A stretch of 64,000 nucleotides of DNA from Lonicera japonica (Eukaryota; Streptophyta; Magnoliopsida; Dipsacales; Caprifoliaceae). Under the pieces are notes generated by a model that did no database searches, had not been told where the DNA came from, and saw only the letters and a list, made by a program, of their open reading frames with translations. The stretch lies in assembly GCA_021464415.1 (NCBI GenBank), contig CM038465.1:81936919-82000918 (forward strand). The letters are read 5' to 3'. The position numbers and the translations under genes are program-made. Position 1 is the stretch's first letter, and each line of letters opens with the position of its first letter. Shown one piece after another: positions 1 through 12,480 of this stretch.

Positions 1-30
1 TTTTAAAACACCAACCAAACACCACCTAAG

Positions 31-412
31 AGTCCACAAAGTTGTATTGTATGTGTGTGCATAACAGACAAGCAAATTATCTCTCAGTATTATTTATTTT
101 AAAATCAGCAAATATATATTTGGAAATGGGGCAAAAGGCGTGTGATAATATTTTTTGCCAAAAAATTAGGGAATAATATATATTTTTTTTGAAATAAGGG
201 CCTCTTTTTTTAAAAAAATCTAAAATAAGGGTTTGTTTATCAATTATGATTTAAAATAAGAATTTTGACCAAAATTATGTTTTGTGTAAACTTAACTTTT
301 CCACAAATCTGTGTTTTGTGCAAACTTAACTTTGTAATACAAAAAATATAATGCAAATTTGTTTCCATGAGTGTTTATATTTTTTAAGTAGTATAAACGC
401 ACGAAAACAATC
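31..412. repeat. Dispersed direct repeat, copy 1 (partner at 4069-4434)
   Basis: About 380 bases starting at GTCCACAAAGTTGTATT recur in the same orientation at 4069-4434, with small indels and substitutions. Shared landmarks are AACAGACAAGCAAATT, GGGGCAAAAGG, and a stretch ending in ATGCAAATTT. The two copies are about 4.0 kb apart. I see no TG...CA ends or flanking duplications that would prove LTRs, so the class is unknown. Confidence 0.75.
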
Positions 413-723
413 TTTTCACCCCACTTTCAACTCACCCTGCCAACACAATTTTGACCAATGCTTTTATTAAACCACACCTTCTTTTACTCATTGCGATTAG
501 TGTTGACTTTGTTTGACACCACAACCCATTGATGTTCTGGTGAATTTTTTTTATCATATTTTCTCAACACTCAATAAATCTCTTTCCAAAATATACTACC
601 AGATTTTCATTTGTCCTGGATAGCCGAGTTTCAAAGAAAATTTGATTTTAATTTTAAGGCTCCTAACAACTCTATTAATAATCCTAAGTAAGAGTGATCG
701 GAGATTACAAATAAAATATAGAC

Positions 724-1189
724 TAGGGCTGGGACGGTTCGGTTCTTTAGCAAATTTTTAAGAACCATTAACCGAACCGGTTATTTCATAATGGTTCAGT
801 TCTAACTATGAAAAAGTGAAGAACCGGTTTAAGAACCGAACGGGTTCTAACGGTTCGGTTCTTCCTATTTATTGGTTAACCGTTAATAAGAAAAAAAAAT
901 CGAAATATTAATAGCTATTGGAAAAAAATAACAGTTATTTGGTTCTTTCGGTTTATTGGTTAACCGTTAATAAGAAAAAAATTGAAATATTAACAGCTAT
1001 TAGAAAGAAATAAGGGTTATTGGAAAGAAATAGTGGTTTTAATAGTTCGGTTCCTAAGTATTGGAATAGAGATTAGAAGGGAAATAGAGGTTAGAATCGT
1101 TAACATAATTTCTAAGAACTGAACCAAATCGGGCTTTATTGGTTCGGTTTGAACCGGTTTTTCAATTTTTGATTTTTTTCCCAACCCTA
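724..1189. mobile_element. hAT-type MITE with 8-bp target duplication
   Basis: The 466-bp element starts TAGGGCTGGGA and ends in the near-inverse CCCAACCCTA. It is flanked by ATATAGAC on the left and ATATAGAT on the right, an 8-bp duplication with one mismatch, as expected for hAT elements. The interior is built of repeated GGTTCGGTTCTT and GAACCG-type motifs in both orientations (subterminal repeats). There is no coding capacity, so it is non-autonomous. Confidence 0.8.
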
Positions 1190-1542
1190 ATATAGATCGT
1201 CAAGTAAATAGTAAGGCAATAGATCTTCTACATTATTTATTTTTTGGGTGTTTTTTTTTATAGAAATTTAGTCTAAAGTCCTAGGTATTTCATATTAATC
1301 TACTCAAGGACACACACTTTGGATCAATTGTTTCAAGTCCAAATCTTTTAAAAAATGACACTATTTTTTATAAAGTCTTGATTACTATTTTGTTATTTAA
1401 ATTAATTAATTTATATATTTATAGGTATAGCATGAAGTATACCCTTCTTATAATCCGATGTCTTTCCCTGTATTTTTAGTAGTATTAATTAAGTTCAAAA
1501 TTAATTAATTCATTTTATAATAGATAGCTTACATCACCTTAG

Positions 1543-2635
1543 CACTACAAGGAAAAAGGCTTTATATGTCATTTTTAAGTCACATTTATTGCTAACAAAG
1601 CGACATAATTGAAGGTGTCATATATGTTCGTAAAACTGACATAAATGTAACCTAAAGTATGACGGTTCCACACAAAAGCGTCATATTTTTAAAGAATTTA
1701 TTATATTATATATCATAGGTTTTACATAAAGAAAAAAAAATATTATTTTCTTTTTCTTTCCTCATTTTTTAAATTGAACAATTGATAATCTATTTTGTAA
1801 GTGTTGTGAACGGGATTCGAACCCTGGTGTCCAGTGTGGTAACACTAGTGTTCTACCAGTTAAGCTAGGACGTGAATGTGATATAATTCTTTCTTTAAAA
1901 TATAACATGTACCATTCCGTTACATAATTCAACAAATATGCCTCCGCCATTATATTTAACATATAAAACCAAACATTTATATTCCCAATATCCATAAACG
2001 AATTAAACTCATATCTAGCAACAAAAAATCAATCTCATTTTTACAAAAAAGCACTTAAACTCACCAACCTATGTATAATATTTGCATATATTTACGAAAA
2101 TTTAGTATATTTCAATAATGTTAATTAATTATGTGTTGTATTTAGGGTTTTTGGTCTATATTAATGTTTTAGGAAATTTTTAAAATGTTTAGGATTTCAA
2201 AAGGTTGCATAAGTATTTTATATTTGGCATAGGAATTAAAAATGAGTTTTATTATGCCGCTTTTTTGAATGACCATCATATATTATCATAAGAAAATAAG
2301 TCTCCTTAAAAACCAATATAGTTAATCCGTATTAATATCGGTTACTATAAAACTTATATAATAACTATAAACTTTTAATAAGCGTCATAAGGCGCGTGAA
2401 TTATAATGAACTTATTGTGTCATTTTACTTAATATTTGTCATAAATAAATATGTCACTTAGAAACTGACATAATTGTTCATTATTTATGTCGGTTTCAAT
2501 TGAACTGACACAATAACTATAAACTCTTAAAAAGAGACACAAATGTGGCACTGTTTAAGCTTTTATGTCATTCTTAACTTGACCGACATATTTTAAATAA
2601 TAAAAGTGACATATTTGGCCATTTTTCTTGTAGTG
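1543..2635. mobile_element. Non-autonomous CACTA (En/Spm-type) element
   Basis: The 1093-bp element begins CACTACAAGGAAAAAGGC and ends GCCATTTTTCTTGTAGTG, the classical CACTA terminal inverted repeats. It is flanked by TAG on both sides (1540-1542 and 2636-2638), the expected 3-bp target duplication. Many TGACATA/TATGTCA-like motifs in both orientations lie near both ends, as in transposase-binding subterminal arrays. No transposase reading frame remains. Confidence 0.88.
1805..1875 (-). other. tRNA-like pol III internal promoter (A and B boxes) inside the CACTA element
   Basis: On the minus strand there is an A-box-like TAGCTTAACTGG (1856-1867) and a perfect B box GGTTCGAATCC (1813-1823) at tRNA-like spacing. 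The stems around them pair poorly, so it does not fold as a normal tRNA. It is probably a SINE head or tRNA relic carried by the transposon. Confidence 0.5.
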
Positions 2636-2638
2636 TAG

Positions 2639-4068
2639 AGCCAAAAATAATGTTAAAATTCCTCCATGGAGCTCCTCCTCAAATTAATCACTAATAAAAA
2701 TACACTAAACCCATTAACAAAAAATCACAGTTGGAGAGGAAAACTAACACCAACATTGTTTCCTTTAGGTCTTTTTGGGCTTCTTGTTTTGCCCTCTTCT
2801 TTGTTCCCACTTGTTTTATTGGTGTGTTCTATACTTTTGATGTTTTTCCTTTCTTCTTCTTTTTTGGTAATTTTATTTTTCCAAACATTGCATTTGTTTT
2901 TCATGTTTTATTATGTCTACAATGAAACCAATTATATGTCTAAAAAATTATGTTTACAGTGAACGCTTAGTTTTAAGGATTGAGTTTAGTAATGTGTAAT
3001 AATTTTGGTTACAATTTTGAATTTTTTTTAATTGATTTAAATTTAAAATTTTGAATTTGAGTAGGTTTCATTATAAATATTATCATTAACATATTTTAGA
3101 TTTTGAATTTATTTTACTAGTTTAACTTTTATCTTTTAAATTTGAATTTTGATTATGTTATAAATATTTTTCAAATTTTTGGTACTTGAATTTATGTTAA
3201 ATTAAATTCGAGTGAAGGGTAGTATTGAAATTTTTAAATTTTGTTTATATTTTCTTATTTATTAATTTCAATTTTTATAATTGTCTTTCTAACTAAAATA
3301 TGTCCTTTTGCCAAAAGTTTGTCCACCAAATAATTCACCTAAAAGATGTGTACTTGAGTAGATAAATAATTCTATTTTTGTCCTTTAAACTAAAATCCCC
3401 CTTTTTTAATACTTTAAGCCTACTATAAGCAAAAATACCTTAAGAAATAATTCAGTTGGGAAACCCTAAAAAATGAAGAACTCCTTTTAGTGGATAAAGC
3501 TACCAATGCTAGCGAAGAGGGACAACATTCATTAACCGTCTAATGAATATATGCACACAATTGAGTTTTGTGAAGTCAAAATTGATTATATGTATGATGT
3601 AAACTTTACAATTAACATGCACGCAACCGCTGGCTTAAAATGGATCACCAATGTGGAGGATTTTTGTGTGGCATTGAAGAATAAGAAGGGTGGTTTTTTT
3701 TTTTTTTGGTGAATAAAAAATAAAATATTCTTTGCTTGCAAACTTATCAAAACCATCAAAAGATAAACGGGTTCAAAAAAAGACTTTATGGATATACACA
3801 AGAACACTCATTTCAAAACATGTTATAAAAATTTCAATATTTCAATTAAGTTGTCCAAACACTTCATTAAGTAAAATTGAATCATTTTATATATATAAGC
3901 TTTTAATTGACTAATCGAAAGTGAACTAATTTCATAATTAAAAAAAAAATCGCAAAGAAGCCATAGCTAATTATGAACTTATGATACAAATTATTATTTT
4001 ACATACAATTTATTTTATTTTATCTACTACACACACATACGGTGTGCTCCAAAGGCTAGTATTAATAG
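2639..4068. other. Intergenic, no supported gene
   Basis: AT-rich sequence. Open frames at 2666-2962 are low-complexity Leu/Phe/Ser runs with no recognisable domain. Nothing else is identified here. Confidence 0.6.
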
Positions 4069-4434
4069 TCCACAAAGTTGTATTATATGTGTGTGTATAA
4101 CAGACAAGCAAATTCTCTCTTAGTATTATTTATTTATTTATTTTAAGAGCAAAAAATATATATCTAGAAATGGGGCAAAAGGTTGTATGATAATATTTTT
4201 TGCAAAAAAATTAGGTAATGATATTTTTTTGAAATAAAGTCTTGTTTTTAAAAAAAATTCTAAATTAAGGGCTTATTTACCAATTGTGTTTTAAAATAAC
4301 AGTTTTGACCAAAATTATGTTTTGTGCAAACTTAACTTTTTCACAAATTTGTATTTTCTACAAACTTAACTTTGCAATCCAAAAAATATAATGCAAATTT
4401 TTTTATATGAGTGCTTATATTTTTTAACTAGTAT
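4069..4434. repeat. Dispersed direct repeat, copy 2 (partner at 31-412)
   Basis: Second copy of the repeat described at the left end of the window. Direct orientation, visibly diverged, with an added TTTA expansion near 4130 and loss of several bases in the middle. Confidence 0.75.
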
Positions 4435-7230
4435 ATTTTTATGGGTCACTTAAATAACTCTAAAGTTATGTCAAATAAACCCTAATATATAGTAATGTAT
4501 TAGAAAATATGGAGTGCAAATTTAACTAATTTGCATAACTAAAAAAAACTGTCATGTGTGTTTTAATAATAAAGGGTTTAAATTTGTAACTTTAAATAAC
4601 TCTAAAACTAATTCAATTAAACACTTAAACATAGTAATTTATTAAAAAATATGCGGTGCAAATTTAATTTTGCACGATACCAAAGAAGTTATATTTTCTA
4701 ATATCCCGAATATATATATATATATATATAGTCTTTGAACAAGAGGAGAGAGAGAGAGAATATACGGTGAATCTGCAGATTCAGATTTATGCAAGATATA
4801 TACACGAGGTATATGTGTGTATTTAGCTGTAGTTGGACTAGACACTCGTACAGTAAACTCCAATGTAAGTGAAAAAACTAGGGAAACACTTGCAGCCCCA
4901 TCCAACACATACATGTTTCAATTTTTATTTATTAATGGACGTCAAAAAGACTATATATACATACTCAATGCCATGTCCCAACTCCAACTAACATATATTA
5001 TTGATAACACAACTCATACATTCAGGACTCTTTTTCTTCAATAATTTATGAATTAACATAGAAAATCTCATATATATATATATATATATATTGTTTGTAT
5101 TACAACATAAATATCAATTCTTTAGTCTATTTTTCAACTTACTATAAAATGAAAAGAAAACATGCACATAAAAGTAGTTTGTAATATATTCACTTAGTAC
5201 TTCAACGCCAACTCATAAATGGTAAAGGTTTTTAGAGTGCATTTTAGAGAAATAACATATATTATAGTACAAACTCGTGTGATGAGTCTACATGATAATA
5301 CTTAATTTTAGTTTAATTAATATACTAGTGTTACATAGTAGCTAGGTCAAGATTTTTAACGGTAATATATCATTTATTTATTCTTTAGGGAATTGGCCGG
5401 CCGGGATGGATGCAGTTTTAATGCTGTCCACATAAAAGACCACATAGACATGTGACGCTTGTCTGTCAAACAATTGTGGTATGTAATGTAATGTAAGCTA
5501 GCTAGTGTCACTGTTATTAATTACAGTACTACACAAGAAAGAGCTAGATGGCCAGTTGGTAAGGGAACACTTAATAAATCCAGTCCACAATTTAGTCATT
5601 GAGATGCACACGTGTACCAAGACTGCATTCAGGAATATTGCACGCTTGGCCCCTCCACCCAATTTTTCTCTCTTCTTCTTAAAATGGATTTAATTTGTTA
5701 CCCCTCTATTTAACTATATGTACTGTTATTTAAATATGTATATAATTATCATAATGTATGTACATGGTAATCAGGTGGTTATGTTTTTAGATGTCTTTAT
5801 CGTTATCCTTTTATTATTTAGTTTTTGTGCGGGTAATACTTCATGCTATTAATTTAGATCTGCCGAGTTAGTCTTCAAATTTATGAATTGCATATTTTGA
5901 AATTATGTAATTCAAGATATATCTACTTAGCAGGGGCGGAACCACGATGGCCTCACCTGAACTTTATGAAAATTTTTGTAGAGTACAGGGACTTATGCGT
6001 GGGAAGGGAAACTTGAGGGACCACTGCGTAATTTCTGGTGAGGGTGTTTTTTGTGATTAAGCTTGTAAGGTTAGCGGCAGGAGATGTAATATAAGTTAAG
6101 GAGGCAATGTTTGGTGAGGCGTACGTGTAGTTTTTGTTAGAAAAGCCTTGTAAGGTTAGGGTCTGCAATGTTTTTTTTTAAAATATCACTTTTTATGTTG
6201 CCGAAAGGCCTCTAGCGATGACTCACATCTGTAGATACTTTAATTGGGTAACTCAGAAAATATTGGTTATCATACTTGGGTAATTGAAAAAAAAAATGCA
6301 AAGAAATATTGATTACTGTAATTAGATAATTTGAGTTGGGTAACCGGTTACCGTACTTAATTAACTGGTTACCACAGTCACCAGGGTCTAAAAGTTTTCA
6401 AAAAAAAAAGAAAGAAAGAAAGAAAGAAAAAGTCGTGGCGTGCAAGATTAAAAGTTTCAAAAAGAGGGATTGAACCCTAATTTTTTATCCACTTATTATT
6501 GTTGTTCTAAAAATAATTTATCACTATCTAATAAGTTTGTGAATAATAAAATTACACTATACCAAATTTTACTAAAATATAAAATTTTATTAAATTAATA
6601 ATATAATTTTAATCATTTATGCAACTAAACATGCGATAAATGTCTTCTCGTTTAATAAGGCCTGGAGTTATTATTTGGTGTATTTAGGCCACAATTCCAT
6701 AAGTAATGTTTTTTAAATCCCATAATTCTTGAGTAGATAATTTACCGTTGATGAAACAAATATATGGATTTAATTTAGTGTGTATATATAAGTTAACCTA
6801 GTTTACTCAAACCATTTAAAAAAAACAAAGAGTTTTGATTTAGTGAATTATAAAAATATTGTTGTATGATATAATAAAAATGTAAGTTCATCTGCTTATG
6901 AAAAAGGAAAAGAGAAAGAAAAAAGAAGCCTAATTACTCCATCGATCATAAATCAATTCTAAATGTTAATAACAAATAGTATAATTATGTTTTGCGGATA
7001 TCGATGTCCCTTTACATATAATAATAATAATAATAAAATAAATAAATAAAATAATGCTTTATGCTCCGACAATCCAGTCCTTATTAGGACAGGTATTTTC
7101 ATCCTATGCGCCGATGGCATTGGTAAGCCCATGCCTCTTAATGTTCAACGGAGTGGGCCTATAAGAGCACCTGAAGGCCCAAAATCACAGTGGTGTTCGA
7201 TCCAAGCTGTAGTTGATTTTATTTTTAAAA
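4435..7230. other. Intergenic, simple repeats only
   Basis: Contains (TA)n tracts near 4711-4730 and 5071-5090, a GAAA tract near 6408-6430 and an AAT tract near 7018. At 5934 a GGGGCGGAACCACG motif resembles a plant transposon end, but no partner end was found. No coding region is supported. Confidence 0.5.
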
Positions 7231-7439
7231 TCTATACTATTTAAATAAATGGGGCAATTAAAAAAAAGTCATATTAGAGAAAGATTTTTACACTAAAGTC
7301 AAGGAATAATTTTTTTAAAAATAAAGGGCCTATTTTTTATTTTATTGATAATATGACATGTGTCTTTTTTTTTTCATTATAAAATGACATCCCAACCCTT
7401 AAAATAAACTAAAAAATACTAATATGCATTAAAATATGG

Positions 7440-7680
7440 ACTGAAATATGAACTTTGCAGTCTATATTTCACTGCAATATAAACTTTGCACTCCATATTT
7501 TACTGTAATATAAATTTTGCAATCAATATTTTTAGTGCAAAGTTCATATTGCAGTCCATATTTTACTGCAATGTGAACTTTGCAGTCCATATTTTTAGTG
7601 CAAAGTTCATATTGCAGTCCATATTTCACTGCAATATGAACTTTGTAATCCATATTTTTTGTGCAAATTTCATAAAGAGG
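7440..7680. repeat. Array of short palindromic repeats, about 60-75 bp period
   Basis: Units such as ACTGCAATATGAACTTTGCA and CAGTCCATATTT alternate with their inverse (GTGCAAAGTTCATATTGCAG), roughly eight half-units in 240 bp. Both strands translate to repeating short peptides, but this is a result of the palindromes and not a gene. The array lies between inverted arms (about 7300-7345 and 7780-7835) built of AATAAAGGGCCTATTT and its inverse. Confidence 0.75.
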
Positions 7681-10600
7681 GGTAATTTAGGTAATACATA
7701 ACATGTTTTAATTAATTAAATGATATTTAAATTTATTCAAATACATTCATTTAAAATATAAAACAAAATAGGCCTCTTACACTAATTACTAATTAAAAAT
7801 AGGCCCTTCATTCAAAAAAATATTATTCATTGGATTTTTCGTAAAAATCAATGTATAATAAGCCCTTCTACCTAATTTCTAGTTAAATAAAACCGCGCCT
7901 TTGGCCTTCTCCATGCACCACCACGTGACATCTTCTCCCGTTCTCTCCCTCTTTCGCACAAAATCTCCCAAACTCAGAAAATTGCCCCAACGATCTACCG
8001 TCTACTCTTTTCCTTCAAAACCCAACATTAAATCCGTGTTCTTCCCCAACCGTCACAAAACCACTCCCAAACGGTGCCGGTTGCAGAAGATGGTTACATA
8101 ATTCACCACAATCCCAGTTTCATTTTATCAAAAATTTGAAACCTTCAAGAGTAGGTTTTGTTATTCGCCCCCACTTTAAATTCTAGGGTAAATTTACATG
8201 TTTATAGACGACCCCAGACGCAGTGGAAGGGCTTGGAACGTCTGTCTATTATATTCTAGAAAGGTAATCTCTTTCTCTATCTGATTTTAATTTGCTACTA
8301 TTCGATTATATTTCTTGAATTAATCTATTAAGCATTCCTTCCTTATTTTCACTTTGTTTCATGGTGTTCTTCCTTATATCCAAAATTCCTACAGATCTCC
8401 CTTCAGTGTTTTTAAAGTTGAAATTGGGTATTTCATGCAAAATCACTATTAATCTAAACTTCTCTATTAGCCAGTGGCTGAGATTTAAAATTTAAAAAAC
8501 AAAAATATCATTCAACTGTCTGCTTTAATAAAGCAATTTGCGATTTTATAGATTTTGATTCTTTGTAGGTGTTTAGATTGTTGGATTCAAAAAAATCGTT
8601 TGGTAAAATTCAAAAATGATAAAGAAATTAATAAGGCTCAATCATCTCTTTGATGTTACATTTAAGTTTTGTCTTAATTTTGATCTAATATGCTAGACAT
8701 TGGAATCAAGTTCGTGGTTGTGAACAATTATTGTGCTTTAATTGTTGGAGTCTTCAGATACATGTTTTGTATCGTGATATATGCAGTCTTCTAGAATTTG
8801 TACTGCTTAGAGATGAGATTATACTTTTTAATCCTTATTATTTTAAAATGGAACGAATGCATTCATCTTCTAAACTTTACTTAAGTATATATATATATAT
8901 TAGTTTTTTATGTTAAATTTCTTGGTAAATATATGGTTTTTTCAATTTCTGATTTTGGTGAACAATTTCTAATTACAACCGTTGTTTCCTCACGCCTTCC
9001 CCGCATTTTATCTCCAGGTCTTTAAATCTTTTTGATATTTCTTCATCAATGTTCCTTTTAACTTTTTAGTCTAGATGATGCAGGGTTTGGGTTTGTTGTT
9101 TATAGTTCTGTTGTTACCGATCAATAAGTTTAATTTCATTTATTTAACTTTGGTCTCCTATACTCAATTGCAATTTTCGATATGAACTCTAACTGGTTGT
9201 CCGAATGTCTAAAAGATTACAAAGAAGAAGCAAACTTATATAAGGGCGCCTCTGTCATTTTCCATACATCACTTTTTAAATAAGGTTTTGTTTTCAAGCG
9301 ATTAATTGCTCTCATTAGACCCCTATCGTCTTCACATCTCCATACGTAAAAACATTACTTTTACAACCACTTTCTCTCGGTGCAAATAAATGTTTTGTTC
9401 GTGTGTTTGTAATATGTTTGCTCCAACTTTGTCTTTTAATATATGGTGAATGGCATATATGCGCTGTAGACATGCATCTCCTTATTTCTTTATAAATTGG
9501 TAAGGTTTTCCACTATTTTACTTAAATTGTAATTTTTTAAAAGTTGAACTTCATATTATTTAAAATTTGTTAAATAGCCTGATTTAGAATTGCATAATTG
9601 AGAGCATGATGATGAATGGATCTATAGTATGAGATTTTTCCCATGACCATAATTGCTGGACCATATGCAAACAGGACCAACAGCTTGCTGCTAATATCAA
9701 TTTACTTTTCTTTTATTTACATTTTGTCTCTTTTTTTCCCATTTTTTTTTTATCATTATCATTATTATATTACTTTCCCTCAAATTATTAGAGGCTACAG
9801 GCTTTCCAAATGAAGAAAGAAGACCACGTACCATTTGCAGAGAGGCAAATGCAACCCAATTGGGGATCATCGATCCAAAATTATAAGATTAGTATCCCAG
9901 ATGAATGAACCCATAGGGCAATTAATAAATAGCATATATATTAGCATTGGCACATTTTCAACCTGCCATTAACATGTTAATTACTTGAGGATTCCTCATA
10001 AAAAAACCTAAAGGTATCAATGAGAATTTAGAGTGAGTGGTTAAAATACCCTTTGACGTTTGTAAAAAAGCTCGACAAGTTAGTTATAATCATGTTCTAT
10101 ATAGATCACTTTGAAAACTCTCATATTACTTATTCCATCATTTTTACAAGTACCATGCCTAGCGCTAAATGTTAAATGTTGTTAACAGCTTTAAGTGGTT
10201 GTATGTTTTTTAATTTCTGAATGAAACCTCTTAAAAATATATTTATTTGCTTTTGTTTTTGTTAATGAATAAAACACTAATATATGCTTATTGTTTTTTC
10301 CCTTCTCTTTTGCCAGATACATCATTTATTAAATATCCTTTGGTAGATATCAGTTTATGTACTTCTATGAATTTGACATGTTTGAGATGTGTCATTAGAT
10401 AAATGCCCCAAAATGAAAAAAATACAAATATAATATATGTTAAGTTTCTTAGCTGCACATTTACTATAAGGTTTTATGATGACACCATAAACTCATTCGC
10501 AAGAAACTTTCCCAGCTTTTGAAAGTAGATTATACTTTTGTATTATTTTAATTTAATACTTCCCAACATATTTATACTTGAAAAAAGCTATATACTCTTT

Positions 10601-10952
10601 AAGATCTTGAATATTATCGCTCTCTCTTGGAAATTTCCTTTTATATACTTATACTAATGTAAAATTTCTTAAGTTAATGTTGCAGGTCACACCAACATTG
10701 AATAGCTAATATTGCCCTTCTTTTCAATCAGTAAGTTCCTTTCAATAAAATTAGCGTATGAAATATGTACGATTGTTTTTGTTGATAAGCATGTACATGT
10801 AAATACATGTATTGTGAACATCGTTTAATACTTTTTGTAAAATAACTTTTGGAGGGGTTAATGTTTCTGATTAAGTAATTTATATTAAAGAGTTTTGCAT
10901 TTGTGTTGAATGAAAGAATTTTCATATCTTGGTCTATATTATATCCCTTTTA

Positions 10953-11158
10953 TTCCCTTCGTCTGAAATTAATTTGACCTTTTTAGTTTTTTAATTAAAA
11001 AAAACACTAATTTAAAACTTATTAATGACTAAAATAAAGCTTATTTACAATGGTGAGATGGTCATTGATTATGTCCCAAAAATTAGTGCGAAACAATACT
11101 AAATGTGAGATAGTTAAGAAAATGCGAAAGTGGGACTCTTGATTTGTAACGGAAGGAG
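10953..11158. mobile_element. Stowaway-like MITE
   Basis: A 206-bp segment flanked by TA on both sides. The left end is TTCCCTTCGTCTGAAATT and the right end, inverted, is CTCCTTCCGTTACAAATC, matching the Stowaway CTCCCTCCGT-type terminus with several differences. It lies inside the candidate Helitron. Confidence 0.55.
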
Positions 11159-11350
11159 TATTCAAATTTGATATGGGTTTTGGTGGCTGTGGGTGGAGTT
11201 CGATTTTTGTGACGATGTATAGTATTATACAGCGAACCAAATCTCACAATACTTTTTTTTTCATCTATGTATTATGTTGAAATTAGTATTCTTAGAATTA
11301 GGTCAAAATGACACTCTTAATTTGGAACGGGTATTCTATTAATTTATTGT

Positions 11351-11740
11351 TTGGCTCCTCTCCATTACCCCTCCCATCTAATTTCGTTCAATGGGGGTCT
11401 AATTCGAGGCCCAAACAGATGAATTTTTTCATGAAACTAGGTGAAGATGATCTTTATAATGAGTAGATCAATTTCACTAAATTTTATTAAAAGATCAAAA
11501 TCGAAAGCGGGTGAAATGATCCTCTAAAATTTTAATGGTCAAAAATGAGCATATGTATCAAATTTTTGATACACCTACTTGCGTTTTAAGTTTTTTGATG
11601 AAATTTTGTGGACATGATCTATTCATTATAAAGATCATTTTCACCAAATTTCGTGAAAAAATTCATCCGTTTAAGCCTCGAATTAGACCAAATGAACGAA
11701 ATTAGATAGAAGGGGAAATGGAGGGGAGGCAAGTCCAGTT
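11351..11740. mobile_element. Foldback (long inverted repeat) element
   Basis: Two arms of about 150 bp are inverted copies. The left arm runs from CTCCTCTCCATTACCCC through CTAATTTCGTTCA to GATCTTTATAATGAGTAGATCA. The right arm holds the inverse, ending GGGGAAATGGAGGGGAG. The centre (about 11500-11580) is single copy. No target duplication was identified. It lies inside the candidate Helitron. Confidence 0.7.
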
Positions 11741-12480
11741 AACATGTTATGATACTAAATGTTTATCCGGCTATTTTTAAAGGATTGCATTTGGTAATTT
11801 TCTTGCAGTTTCACAAAAAAGGACCACCACTATTTACTTAGTTGGAGTGTATGGTATTTTCTTGAAGATGAGATTAGGTTTTACACTGTAAGTTATCTTG
11901 GTCATATATATGTAAACAAGGAGATTTTTTGTGGGCTAAATTAACTAGAGACGCCTAAAGTTCAATATTAATTACTATTTAAAGCTTACCTTATTGTATT
12001 TGCAAGTGACTATCAAACATAATACAAAAATTCGCAGTCATTTATTCCACAATAATTGTCATGATATAGTATTGAATATTGAATTGTTACCCACATTAGT
12101 AATTGAGTTGTATATTACTATTTCCATTGTCGTAGACCAATTTGATTCTTATTTATATGTTTTCAAACCATTATCATATAATATGTTCCCGGTTATACCA
12201 AAAGAAAAAATTACATAATGTTTCATATTCTTCGTTCAATATTTATTTAGTAATATAGACATATTTCACGTGATGCATACAAAATTGTAAGACGCCCGTG
12301 CATCGCACGGGTTGAAAATTAGTAACAATATTAAAAGTGTTACAATGGAAGAGGTATGAAGGTGTTGAATTCGAATCCCCATCCCCCATCGACTACTTGA
12401 TAAAAAAAAATTGCCCCAATAAGAGTGTATTGTTTGATTTTAAATTATTTTTGATCTGTGTGCTAAAGTAATTACATTTA

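Larger units (their letters stand above)
7231..12322 (+). mobile_element. Candidate non-autonomous Helitron
   Basis: The 5' end reads TCTATACTATTT, close to the usual plant Helitron TC start, and is preceded by A (7230). The 3' end has a GC-rich hairpin at 12295-12311 (stem CCCGTGC / GCACGGG, loop ATC). Seven bases later comes TTAG, a variant of the CTRR terminus, followed by T (12323). This fits insertion between A and T with no target duplication. There is no Rep/helicase frame. Three splice-like segments inside suggest captured or transcribed sequence. The 3' signature is more convincing than the pairing of the two ends. Confidence 0.5.

Noticed and set aside
2666..2962. 98-residue hydrophobic frame
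   Set aside because: Leu/Phe-rich translation of T-rich DNA, with another frame equally open; no support.
7440..7680. CRISPR-like array
   Set aside because: Units are inverted and directly adjacent, without unique spacers of constant length, in a plant genome.
7462..7701. Repeat-peptide open frames on both strands
   Set aside because: They arise from the palindromic repeat array and alternate strands, with no gene context.
7901..8101. 66-residue frame in the Helitron leader
   Set aside because: Basic, His/Ser/Pro-rich, no domain; more likely a non-coding leader.
12350..12420. TTCGAATCCCC B-box-like motif
   Set aside because: No A box at the right distance; insufficient for a tRNA or SINE call.
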